Source: a virus
Length of the DNA stretch: 62,251 bases
Direction: 5' to 3' (one strand)
Virus record (IMG/VR): IMGVR_UViG_3300035661_000066
Span: 1-62,251 of that record
The notes beneath the pieces are model-generated. The model did not search any database and was not told the DNA's origin. It saw only the letters and a list, made by a program, of their open reading frames with translations. Each line of letters opens with the position of its first letter. Position 1 is the stretch's first letter. Positions 39,100 through 47,017 of the stretch are shown piece by piece. The translations under genes were made by a program, and so were the position numbers.

Positions 39100-39621
39100 T
39101 CAGGTTGGTAGCAAGCAGCTGTCGTCGAAGCGCTCCGCCTCGGCCAGCTTCGCCTGCAGGAACTCGGGCACCGGCCTGAGGCGGTACCGCAGCACCCACG
39201 CCGGCTTGGTCTGGTAGTAGGCCTGGTACGCAGCCACGGTGCTGCTGAGCCGCTGGCACTCAGGCGGCATTACCTGGGGCGGCGGCATGAAGGGCAGGTC
39301 TGGGCCCGGCCAGCTCAGCCAGAAGCCGGTGAACAGCGTCAGCAGCTGCTCGCACCTGTGGGTCTTCTGGTAGCGGTGCTTGTACTCGTAGCACAGCGCC
39401 TGGAAGTGGCGCAGCAGCCAGCGGTAGTGCGCGCTGCTGGCACGGACCCACAGGGCCGAGGGGTGGTTGACGTGCGTGGGCCGGTACGGCGCCGCGACCC
39501 CAAAGCAGCTCATGGTCGTCGACAGCAGCTGCGCCGACTCCAGCGTCATCTTGACCACGTGCTTGTCGCACAGCAGCTGCGCCGCCTCCATGGGGTCGGC
39601 CGACAGGTAGAAGATGTTCAT
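39100..39621 (-). CDS. Conserved phage protein with CDKHVVKM motif
   Basis: This 173-residue protein belongs to a phage family with MNIFYL...DP...AAQLLCDKHVVKM, THVNHPSALWVR and CYEYKHRY motifs. Such proteins are sometimes annotated as pyrimidine-dimer glycosylase-like, but I cannot confirm that. The conserved His, Lys, Glu and Cys suggest an enzyme. It overlaps the upstream gene start by 4 bases. Confidence 0.6.
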   Translation of the reverse strand: MNIFYLSADPMEAAQLLCDKHVVKMTLESAQLLSTTMSCFGVAAPYRPTHVNHPSALWVRASSAHYRWLLRHFQALCYEYKHRYQKTHRCEQLLTLFTGFWLSWPGPDLPFMPPPQVMPPECQRLSSTVAAYQAYYQTKPAWVLRYRLRPVPEFLQAKLAEAERFDDSCLLPT

Positions 39622-39884
39622 GACCAGTCTCCCAGGAGCCAGGCGCCGCCCAGCTCGCGCAGCGTGCGCTTGAACATGACGGGACGGCAGGCATCGGCAT
39701 GGAGCCGGCTGATGAGCACGCGTGGGCGCAGCTTGAGGCGGTAGGCCTCAGCCAGGCCCTGGGCCCGCCACCAGGCGTTGGAGGTGGGGTTCGTGCACCA
39801 GGCGCGGTTGGCGTGGTCGACCGGCCAGCGAGGCGCCTGTGATGCACGCGGCCGACTGGTCTTGAAGAGCTGGAGCAGCTTCAT
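39618..39884 (-). CDS. Promoter-proximal basic early protein
   Basis: This 88-residue, Arg/Trp-rich protein is the first gene after promoter 39924-39952. It contains NPTSNAWWRAQGLAEAYRLK and KRTLRELGGAWLLGD. Possibly DNA or RNA binding. No family recognised. Confidence 0.55.
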   Translation of the reverse strand: MKLLQLFKTSRPRASQAPRWPVDHANRAWCTNPTSNAWWRAQGLAEAYRLKLRPRVLISRLHADACRPVMFKRTLRELGGAWLLGDWS

Positions 39885-39923
39885 GGTGATGATCCTCAGC
39901 AGTAACTCGTTGATCGTAAATCT

Positions 39924-39952
39924 ATTGTAGCTACCTGACCGCTAGTTGTAAA
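39924..39952 (-). promoter_or_regulatory. Early sigma70 promoter, copy 5
   Basis: Minus strand: -35 TTTACA (39952-39947), 17-bp spacer, -10 TACAAT (39929-39924). The leader contains CGATCAACGAG and CTGCTGAGGATC, as in the other copies. It lies directly after the primase-helicase stop. Confidence 0.75.
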
Positions 39953-39961
39953 CCATTATTT

Positions 39962-42094
39962 TCAATATTTCGCCACTTTTTTGCTTGGTGCCCGTCCCTT
40001 GGCAACGTCGCCCCGCAGGTGCTGCGCCAGCTCAGCTGCTGTGGCGTTGGCCCACCGGTCGACGTGGCGGATGATGTAGTAGCGGCCCTGCGTGCCATCC
40101 GCCAAGCGCAGCGGCGCCCCCTGCAGCGCCTGCAGCACCCCAGCGCGGCGCAGCTCGCGGCCCAGGCCGTTGGCGGTCGTGCGGGTGCGGCCCTCGGGGT
40201 CGTACAGCGCCAGCAGCTCCTTGCCGGTGTAGAGGTCCGGCTTCAGCTTCACGCCGCCCACCATCAGCACGGCGTCGGGCGTGGCCAGCAGGTTCCGGAC
40301 CCAAGCCCCGAGGTCGGACTGCCCGTCCGCGATCATTCGCTCCTTGGCGTGCGTCTTCAAGGCGCGGGCGGCTGGGTTGAAGCCGGTCAGGTCGAGCTTC
40401 AGGAGGTAGTCAAACACGTGGGACGCCCCGCCTGCCTTCAGCCACTGGTCATACATCTGATAGAAGGCCTCGCTCAGGGGCGGGGCCACCACCTCATGGA
40501 TGAAGAAGCGGCGGTCGTCGTCCTCTAGGAAGAAGGCGTCTGGCTGGTTGCTGGTGAAGTAGTAGTTGATGCAGTCCGGCACCACGTAGGTGGGGACGTA
40601 CTTTGCGTTCACCCGCAGCTCCCGCTGGGTAATCAGCTTCTTCAGGAAGTCGGCCTCCTGCCGCTTGTCCGACCCGGTGACGTCGTCCCCCATCACGAAC
40701 TGCTTGCTCTCAGCCCACTCGTTGAAGGAGCCGTGCAGGTCCTGCTGCGTGATCTCGGTGAAGTTCTGCCCGTAGATGTTCGCCAGCGTGTAGCCGATCA
40801 GGGACTTGCCGGTACCGTGCCGGATGCCGTAGATGACAGCTGACGAGTAGAGCTTCGTGCCCGGGTGCTGCAAGGGGTACGCGCACCACTGCAGGAACCA
40901 CTTAAGCGCCTCGGGCTCGGCCCCTTGGAACAGGTGCTCCAGCAGCTCGATGAAGGGCTTGTGGTTGCCCGGCACGGCCTCGCAGCCCCAACCCGGCCAC
41001 AGGTTCAAGCGGCTGCCGCCCGTGGGGCTGTCCACCAGGGCCCCGGCCCCTGGCTGGTAGGTCAGGGCCTCGGCCTCCTTGCGCAGGGGCCAGCTAAGCC
41101 AGGCGGCCGCGGCGGAGACGGGCTTGTAGCTGATGGAGCCGTCTGGCTTGAGCTGGCGCTCCTGGTAGCGCTTCGCCGCCTCCGCGTGCTCCTTGAAGGC
41201 GCCAGGCGGCAGCTTCTGCTTGGTGACCGTGTTGAAGATGAGGCCCGGGCTCTGGATGTACGTGTACTTGTCGTTCAGGCTGAAGAGCACGCTGCTCAGC
41301 CCCAGGGGCTCGGCCTCATGAAGCAGCTGGTGCAGCTGGTCGACCGCGTTGGGGCCGGCATGGACGAGGAAGTCGTCCAGCCCCACCTTGTCCAGGTCCT
41401 CGAGCGTGGGCAGCAGCACGAGGTAGACGAACGCGCCCCGCTGCACGAGGGCCTCGGCCAGCTCGCGGAGGGCGTGGGCGATCATGACGTTCGTGCTGAG
41501 GTCAGAGTCGAAGCAGATGTAGACGCAGCGCCGGGCCCACAGCACGAGGTCGAGGCTGGGCAGCCACTCAAGGCCCAGCTTGTGGCTGCGCCAGTTGTAG
41601 ACGCCGCCCAGGCCGATGGTGGGGAAGCCCTCCTTGCAGGCCTTGGCGGCCTTCAGCTCGCCCTCGGTGAGGATGATGGGGATGCCGACGTCGACGGCGA
41701 TCTCGGCCCAGTTCTCGTTCCGCGGGTAGTAGGCGACGGGGGCCGTGTTGGGCTCCTGGGTGTAGCGCTGCTGCTTGCCCCGGGCCTGCTCCTCGAAGCC
41801 CTGCGGCTGCTCCAGGTAGCGCAACCGGTAGAACGGCGGGCACCCCGGCCAGTCTGACAGGGGGTTACCCAGAATGTCATGATAGGGGATGCGCATAGCC
41901 ACAACAGGCTTAAATGATTTGTGGAGTTCCTGGGCCATTCCTGTGTCAAGAACTGACATGTTTAGGGTACTTGCGTCGTCCAGGTCCAACCCGGAGGTGG
42001 CTAGCTTGGCCTCGAATAGGTCCTGGGCCCGTTGGCTGATGGCCCGCCGGGCGGTGGCTGGTTTGGTGGCAGTGGTGGATTTTTTAGCAGGCAT
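39962..42094 (-). CDS. Bifunctional primase-helicase (DUF3854 / SF3 helicase type)
   Basis: This 710-residue protein has an N-terminal TOPRIM-like primase region (ILTEGELKAAK, 141-151; CFDSD, 194-198) and a C-terminal SF3/D5-like helicase: Walker A GIRHGTGKS (423-431), FVMGDDVTGSDK (Walker B) and a sensor-like TSNQPDAF. It would prime and unwind at the phage origin. GAGG precedes its ATG. It is the main gene of the first early operon. Confidence 0.85.
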   Translation of the reverse strand: MPAKKSTTATKPATARRAISQRAQDLFEAKLATSGLDLDDASTLNMSVLDTGMAQELHKSFKPVVAMRIPYHDILGNPLSDWPGCPPFYRLRYLEQPQGFEEQARGKQQRYTQEPNTAPVAYYPRNENWAEIAVDVGIPIILTEGELKAAKACKEGFPTIGLGGVYNWRSHKLGLEWLPSLDLVLWARRCVYICFDSDLSTNVMIAHALRELAEALVQRGAFVYLVLLPTLEDLDKVGLDDFLVHAGPNAVDQLHQLLHEAEPLGLSSVLFSLNDKYTYIQSPGLIFNTVTKQKLPPGAFKEHAEAAKRYQERQLKPDGSISYKPVSAAAAWLSWPLRKEAEALTYQPGAGALVDSPTGGSRLNLWPGWGCEAVPGNHKPFIELLEHLFQGAEPEALKWFLQWCAYPLQHPGTKLYSSAVIYGIRHGTGKSLIGYTLANIYGQNFTEITQQDLHGSFNEWAESKQFVMGDDVTGSDKRQEADFLKKLITQRELRVNAKYVPTYVVPDCINYYFTSNQPDAFFLEDDDRRFFIHEVVAPPLSEAFYQMYDQWLKAGGASHVFDYLLKLDLTGFNPAARALKTHAKERMIADGQSDLGAWVRNLLATPDAVLMVGGVKLKPDLYTGKELLALYDPEGRTRTTANGLGRELRRAGVLQALQGAPLRLADGTQGRYYIIRHVDRWANATAAELAQHLRGDVAKGRAPSKKVAKY

Positions 42095-42299
42095 AACGGG
42101 ACCTCACGCGGGGCGTGATTAACAGGTGGAGGTGGAGCGATGCAGCAAGCAGGAAGGGGACCGGCGCCAACACGACTTGCTGAGGATCGTTGACACCACG
42201 GGAGACGGCCTGGCAAGAAGGCCTGAGAGGTGCCGCGAGGCGCCGGTCAAGGGCATCATAGCAAGGCTGGTTGCAGGTGTACATGGCGAAGGTCCCCAT
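42084..42299 (-). CDS. Doubtful small gene or structured leader before the primase
   Basis: An open frame of 71 codons fills the 204-bp gap between two genes. Its ATG 42299 overlaps the upstream stop by one base, but it has no ribosome site and a composition unlike its neighbours. The stretch also has a 10-bp inverted repeat (42159-42168 / 42239-42248), so it may be a structured leader instead. Confidence 0.25.
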   Translation of the reverse strand: MGTFAMYTCNQPCYDALDRRLAAPLRPSCQAVSRGVNDPQQVVLAPVPFLLAASLHLHLLITPRVRSRYAC

Positions 42300-42715
42300 C
42301 ACAGCTTGGGCAACTTGGTGGCGAACTTGGCCAGGACGCTGGGGCTGGCCTTCCAGATGGTGGCAATGTCGCCGTCCTCGAGCAAGATGGCGTAGTGGCG
42401 GCCACCCAGCACGCGCCGCCGCAAGGGGGTCAGCTCCAGCTTGACCAGCTGCAGGGCCTCCTCAGCGGTCAGCAGGCAGGCGGTATCGCTCTCGCGGTAG
42501 TGCACCAAGAACTCGTGCCGGCCCTTGACCGTGGCGTAGGCGCCGCCACCCGGGTGCCAGTTCGTGGCGCGCCGGTCAGCCAGCAGGTCCTCAGCCGCCA
42601 TGCCCAAGGCCTGCTGCATGGCTTTGATCTTTTCGCCCACCGCTTGGCGCTTGGCGCGGGGCATCTGGTAGACAATGTCGCGAAAGATCTGCTTCAGATT
42701 TTCGGAAATTTCCAC
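42299..42715 (-). CDS. First early-operon protein, unknown
   Basis: This 138-residue protein starts at GTG 42715, with AGGAG 6 bases upstream. A longer reading from TTG 42742 would begin at or before the predicted transcript start. The N-terminus is helical (ENLKQIFRDIVYQMPRAKRQ); the rest is alpha/beta. As the first gene of the leftward early transcript, it may be a regulator or take part in replication initiation. No family recognised. Confidence 0.6.
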   Translation of the reverse strand: MEISENLKQIFRDIVYQMPRAKRQAVGEKIKAMQQALGMAAEDLLADRRATNWHPGGGAYATVKGRHEFLVHYRESDTACLLTAEEALQLVKLELTPLRRRVLGGRHYAILLEDGDIATIWKASPSVLAKFATKLPKL

Positions 42716-42744
42716 AAAACTCTCCTGTAAGATAGAACACAATT

Positions 42745-42773
42745 ATTATAGTTATTTCAAGCACGCCTGTACA
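42745..42773 (-). promoter_or_regulatory. Leftward early promoter of the primase operon
   Basis: Minus strand: -35 TGTACA (42773-42768), 17-bp spacer, perfect -10 TATAAT (42750-42745). The transcript should start near 42738, 23 bases before GTG 42715. It lies at the edge of the divergent switch region. Confidence 0.75.
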
Positions 42774-42848
42774 TGGTGGAAACTTGGCTGCTTGGGGCTT
42801 GGGGCTTGGCTCTCAGTGGGGTGGCGAAAACGACCAAAAATGGGTCCC

Positions 42849-42986
42849 GCTACACATTTTGCTACAGCTTCACATTTTTCCTTTTATTCTTCTATCCCTC
42901 TCTGTAGTCTCTATATATTTAACTTACACTACCGTTAGCCGACCATCAATATAGAAAAAATGTGAAGCTGTAGCAAAATGTGTAGC
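42849..42986. repeat. 138-bp inverted-repeat element, copy A
   Basis: A 31-bp arm (42849-42879, beginning GCTACACATTTTGCTACAG) is exactly complementary to 42956-42986, around an A/T-rich 76-base core. Copy B (54166-54303) has identical arms, and the copies differ at about 10 of 138 positions. Each arm contains spaced GCTACA and CATTTT boxes like binding-site repeats. It lies between the divergent early and late operons. Role unknown: origin, switch/operator, packaging or mobile element are all possible. Confidence 0.9.
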
Positions 42987-43090
42987 GGAGCCAAAAATGA
43001 CCGAAAGCCTTATCAGGTAATGCTTGCGGGCCCATTTTGGCCTCTTTTTCAGCTGCTACACAATTTCTGGAGGCCGTCTTTTGTCCCCCC

Positions 43091-43205
43091 AAAAAGCCCG
43101 AAAATGAGCGCCAAAATGAGGTACTTTTTGGCTCACTTTCGGCTCAAAAATGGCGAAAAACAGGCAAAATTCGGCCCCAAAAGCCCAAAATTGACCTCTT
43201 TTTCG
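43091..43205. other. Phased A-tract (probably curved) DNA in a gene-free region
   Basis: About eleven runs of 3-5 A or T recur every 10-12 bases (centres near 43093, 43103, 43115, 43127, 43138, 43148, 43158, 43168, 43181, 43189, 43201), close to one helical turn. Such phasing bends DNA. No convincing gene lies in 42716-43429. Another AAATGTGTAGCGGA copy occurs at 43397-43410, inside a small TCCGC/GCGGA hairpin (43391-43409). Sits just before the small terminase gene. Confidence 0.7.
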
Positions 43206-43429
43206 CCTGCTTTAGCCCCACCTTGGCGGCTCCACCGACCCTGCTTCACCGACCAAAAAGCGGCATTTTGCAGTACAATGAACCTCAATGCTGAGGTAAT
43301 TTCGGCCTGATGCCGCCCCACCACCGGCCTCACCAACGAGCCGTGAAACAGCTCAAATCAGCGCCGAAATAAAACTCTTTGTTTACAAACTCCGCAAATG
43401 TGTAGCGGAATTTTTGGGGTCTAACTACC

Positions 43430-44053
43430 ATGACGACTGCTGCTCCGAAGCGCGACGCTGCCGCGATCAAGCGCGTAAAAGCGGACAAGGGCGATTCGCC
43501 CACCAAGCAAAAACGTGAAAAACGCGTGGTTCTACCAACTGGCGACGAATGGCGCTCGGTGCGCGCTGAGTTCGAGGCTGGCGCCACCGTGCAGAACCTT
43601 TCGCTCAAGTACAACATCTCCGCTACAGCCATTAACAGGCGCCGAAGCATTGAAGGGTGGCGCCAAGATGCTGAAGCGGCGATTAAAATGCGGACTCAAG
43701 AGCGCCTTGCGAAAATTCAAAAATCGCAAGATCCCGTCAAAAGGGATGAGGCCATCGAGAATGAAGCGCAAGCCCGCGCGAACGTCATTCACCGCCATCG
43801 ACGTGAGTGGGACACCCACGCGGTGCTGCTCGACGAGACCTTTGCCCGACGCGATTTCAACCTCGCCAAGCTCACCAAAATCACCGCCGAGATTCTAATG
43901 ATCCGTCAGTCGGGCGAGCGCAAGGCCTGGAACATCGATACCGTAACGCAAAACATCAACATCAACGCCACCGGGGTTGGTGACGCTGTGAACCTGAAAG
44001 GACTATCTGACGATGAGCTCGCCGTTATCATTCGTGGCGAAGGCCAGAGCTGA
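43430..44053 (+). CDS. Terminase small subunit
   Basis: This 207-residue protein has a basic N-terminal tail and an HTH domain (EFEAGATVQNLSLKYNISATAIN, about 48-70; then RRRSIEGW), followed by a helical oligomerisation region. It overlaps the large terminase by 41 bases. It would bind the packaging start site, possibly in its own gene or the curved region just upstream. Confidence 0.8.
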   Translation: MTTAAPKRDAAAIKRVKADKGDSPTKQKREKRVVLPTGDEWRSVRAEFEAGATVQNLSLKYNISATAINRRRSIEGWRQDAEAAIKMRTQERLAKIQKSQDPVKRDEAIENEAQARANVIHRHRREWDTHAVLLDETFARRDFNLAKLTKITAEILMIRQSGERKAWNIDTVTQNININATGVGDAVNLKGLSDDELAVIIRGEGQS

Positions 44054-45569
44054 GGCTGCCAAGGAGCTGCTGATCCGGCGCCGGGCACGCGCCGACGTGC
44101 TGGACTACTGCAACGCCATCGACATCCCTGGTAAACCAGCCACCGACGACCCCGACACCGAGTTCTTCAAGCCCATTGAATCGACCATGGCGCTTCACCA
44201 CCGGTTGATCATGCAAGCCCTTGAAAAGACAAGCAAAACTCCCTTCGGCCGGCTTATGCTGTTCATGCCACCGGGCTCCGCCAAGTCCACCTACGCCTCG
44301 GTGGTTTACCCCTCACGGTACCTCGGAGAGGAGGCCAACCGCCGCCTGATCCTCGCCAGCTACGGGGACGACCTCGCCAAGAAGATGGGTCGCCGTACCA
44401 GGTCCGTCATCAAGCAGCCCCGCTACCGCGGTATCTATAATGCCGAGCTGACGCGGGACTCCAACGCCGTGAACCAGTTCGCGCTGACCAACGGCAGCGA
44501 GTACATGGCCACCGGGCTCTTGGGTGGCATCACCGGGAACCGGGCTGGTGGCGTGATCATCGACGACCCCATCAAGGGCCGCGAGCAAGCTGACTCCCCC
44601 ACCATCCGCCAGAAGACCTACGACGCCTACGAGGATGACCTCAAGACACGTTTGATTCCTGGTGGCTGGATCTGCCTGATCCAGACGCGATGGCATGAGG
44701 ACGACCTCGCTGGCCGCATCCTGCCTGAGGACTGGGCAGGTCAGTCCGGTGATATCCTGTGCCGTGACGGCAACATCTGGCGGGTGATCTCGCTCCAAGC
44801 GCGCTGTGAGCTGCCCAACGACCCGCTTAACCGCCAGGTGGGTGAGTACCTCTGGCCTGAGTGGTTCAATGAGAAGCACTGGGCGCAGTTCGAGCGCAAC
44901 CCACGCACGTGGGCCAGCTTGTTCCAGCAGCTGCCCCGCTCGATTGAGGGCACGCTGTTCCAGGAGGAAAGCTTGCTCATCTTCGGTCACCCCCACCCCG
45001 ACCCCACGCAGGTGGACTACGTCTACGCCGTCATCGACACCGCCTTCAAGGGTGGCGACAAGAACGACGGCACGGCCGTCACCTTCTTCGCCCGCAACCG
45101 CTTTGCCGGCGTCCCGCTGCTGGTTGTGGACTGGGACATCGTGAAGATTGACGGGGCCTTGCTTGAGGACTGGGTGCCAGGCATCATCCGCCAGCTGGAC
45201 CACCTGGCCAAGGCCCTGGGGGCACGCCTGGGCTCCGGTGGGCTCTACATCGAGGACAAGGCAGCTGGGACGATCCTGCTCCAGAAGGCCGCTGTCAAGG
45301 GCTGGGCCGCGCAAGCCATCGACTCGAAGCTGGTGGAGCTGGGCAAGGACAGCCGGGGCCTGGGTGTGTCGGACTACGTGGCGCGAGGCGACGTGAAGAT
45401 TACTGAAAGCGCCTACCGCAAGAAGAAGGCATATAATGACCGCGAGCAAAACCACTTCATCTCCCAGGTAACCGGTTACCGCCTGGGGCTTCCCAACCAA
45501 GCCGATGACCTCTACGATACGTTCTGCTACGGGATCTCAATCGGCATCGGCACAGAGGACGGCTACTAA
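44013..45569 (+). CDS. Terminase large subunit
   Basis: This 518-residue ATPase-nuclease has Walker A MPPGSAKST (85-93), Walker B GGVIIDDP with the coupling acidic pair, QTRWHEDDL (motif III-like), and the RNase H-type nuclease start VYAVIDTAFKGGDKND. It packages DNA and makes headful cuts. It ends with the portal ATG overlapping its stop (TAATG). Confidence 0.95.
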   Translation: MSSPLSFVAKARAEAAKELLIRRRARADVLDYCNAIDIPGKPATDDPDTEFFKPIESTMALHHRLIMQALEKTSKTPFGRLMLFMPPGSAKSTYASVVYPSRYLGEEANRRLILASYGDDLAKKMGRRTRSVIKQPRYRGIYNAELTRDSNAVNQFALTNGSEYMATGLLGGITGNRAGGVIIDDPIKGREQADSPTIRQKTYDAYEDDLKTRLIPGGWICLIQTRWHEDDLAGRILPEDWAGQSGDILCRDGNIWRVISLQARCELPNDPLNRQVGEYLWPEWFNEKHWAQFERNPRTWASLFQQLPRSIEGTLFQEESLLIFGHPHPDPTQVDYVYAVIDTAFKGGDKNDGTAVTFFARNRFAGVPLLVVDWDIVKIDGALLEDWVPGIIRQLDHLAKALGARLGSGGLYIEDKAAGTILLQKAAVKGWAAQAIDSKLVELGKDSRGLGVSDYVARGDVKITESAYRKKKAYNDREQNHFISQVTGYRLGLPNQADDLYDTFCYGISIGIGTEDGY

Positions 45570-47017
45570 TGTTCGGAAATGACAACGCCACCACCGGCCA
45601 GGGGTACGGCACCATCAATGTTGAGGGCACGGGCCTTGGCTCACCGCTGCAGCAGGTGCTAATGGCTGACAGCATCGAGCCGGGCTCTGACCCCAGCTAC
45701 GAGCTCTGCAAGATCATCTACACCTACCACCCGCTGGGTGCCAAGATGGTCGACCGCCCCATCAAGATGGCCATGAGCCAGAAGCGCACGATCACCGTGC
45801 AAGGCAGCCCGGAGGAGATGGTCAAAGATGCCTTCAACCGTGAGTGGGAGAACCTGGGCTGCGACCAGCTGATCGCTAACACCATGCGGCTGAGCCGTAT
45901 CTACGGCATCGCCTCGCTGGTGTACGGCGTAGAGGGCGAGGAGACCGATCGGCCGGCTGAGCTCAAGGACCTGTACGCCAAGAAGATCTACTTCAACGTC
46001 CTGGACCCCCTCAACACGGCCGGCTCCCTGGTACTGAACCAGAACCCCACTGCCGTGGACTTCCAGAAGCGAGGTGACATCACGGTGGCTGGTAAGACCT
46101 TCCACCGCTCCAGGGCCTGCGTGATCATGAACGAGGAACCAATCTACATCGAGTTCACCACCTCCGCCTTTGGCTTCGTGGGTCGCTCGGTCTACCAGCG
46201 TGCCCTCTTCCCGCTCAAGACCTTCGTGCAGTCCATGCAGACGGACGACATGGTGACGCGCAAGGCGGGGCTCCTGATCGCCAAGATGAAGCAGGTGGGC
46301 TCCATCACGGACAAGCTCATGTACGCCATGGGCGGGGTCAAGCGCCGGTTGCTCCAGCAGGCCAAGACGGACAACGTGCTCAGCATCTCAACTGAGGAGT
46401 CCGTTGAGACGTTGAACCTGCAGAACGCCGATACCGCCATGGTCGTAGCGCGCAAGAACGTGCTGGAGAACATCGCGGCAGCTGCCGACATGCCGGCCCA
46501 GATCCTGAACAACGAGACGTTTGCTGAGGGTTTTGGGGAAGGCACCGAGGACGCCAAGGAGGTGGTACGCTACTGCCACGGCGTGCGGAACGACATGCAG
46601 CCGCTCTACGACTTCCTGGACAAGCTGGTGCGCTACCGCGCCTGGAACCGGGACTTCTATGCCCGCGTGCAGGCCGAGTTCCCCGAGTACAAGGAGGTCG
46701 AGTACGAGACCGCCTTCTTCCAGTGGTACAACAACTTCGAGACCACGTGGCCCAGCCTGATGGAGGAGCCGGAGTCCAAGAAGCTGGAAAGCCAGGAGAA
46801 GAAGCTCAAGGCGCTGACCGAGCTGCTGGTCGTGCTCATGCCCACCGTGGACCCGGGCAACAAGGCCAGGCTCATCGAGTGGGCGATGGACAATTACAAC
46901 GAGCTGAAGCTCCTGTTTCCGCAGCCCATGCTCCTGGACCTCGAGGAGCTGCAGGAGTACCTAGCCAACCTGCCCCAGGACGAGGCTGTCGGTGACCCGA
47001 AGGACCTGCGCCTATGA
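45569..47017 (+). CDS. Portal protein (DUF1073 family)
   Basis: This 482-residue protein shows the DUF1073 portal pattern: VDRPIKMAMSQKRTI, RLSRIYGIASLVYG, VLDPLN, RKAGLLIAKMKQ, and ADMPAQILNNETFAEGFGEGT. It forms the dodecameric DNA channel at the head vertex. It overlaps both the terminase and the minor head gene. Confidence 0.9.
   Translation: MFGNDNATTGQGYGTINVEGTGLGSPLQQVLMADSIEPGSDPSYELCKIIYTYHPLGAKMVDRPIKMAMSQKRTITVQGSPEEMVKDAFNREWENLGCDQLIANTMRLSRIYGIASLVYGVEGEETDRPAELKDLYAKKIYFNVLDPLNTAGSLVLNQNPTAVDFQKRGDITVAGKTFHRSRACVIMNEEPIYIEFTTSAFGFVGRSVYQRALFPLKTFVQSMQTDDMVTRKAGLLIAKMKQVGSITDKLMYAMGGVKRRLLQQAKTDNVLSISTEESVETLNLQNADTAMVVARKNVLENIAAAADMPAQILNNETFAEGFGEGTEDAKEVVRYCHGVRNDMQPLYDFLDKLVRYRAWNRDFYARVQAEFPEYKEVEYETAFFQWYNNFETTWPSLMEEPESKKLESQEKKLKALTELLVVLMPTVDPGNKARLIEWAMDNYNELKLLFPQPMLLDLEELQEYLANLPQDEAVGDPKDLRL

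Noticed and set aside
39100-39621. Firm call of pyrimidine-dimer DNA glycosylase
   Set aside because: The CDKHVVKM family is sometimes given that name, but I could not match the catalytic N-terminal Thr and Glu arrangement of T4 endonuclease V, so I left the function open.
42978-43310. 110-codon plus-strand frame in the switch region
   Set aside because: It begins inside the right arm of element copy A, has no ribosome site, and its Lys/Phe/Pro-rich protein reflects the phased A-tracts.
44313-45500. 395-codon minus-strand frame opposite the large terminase
   Set aside because: Antisense shadow; Walker and nuclease motifs are on the plus strand.
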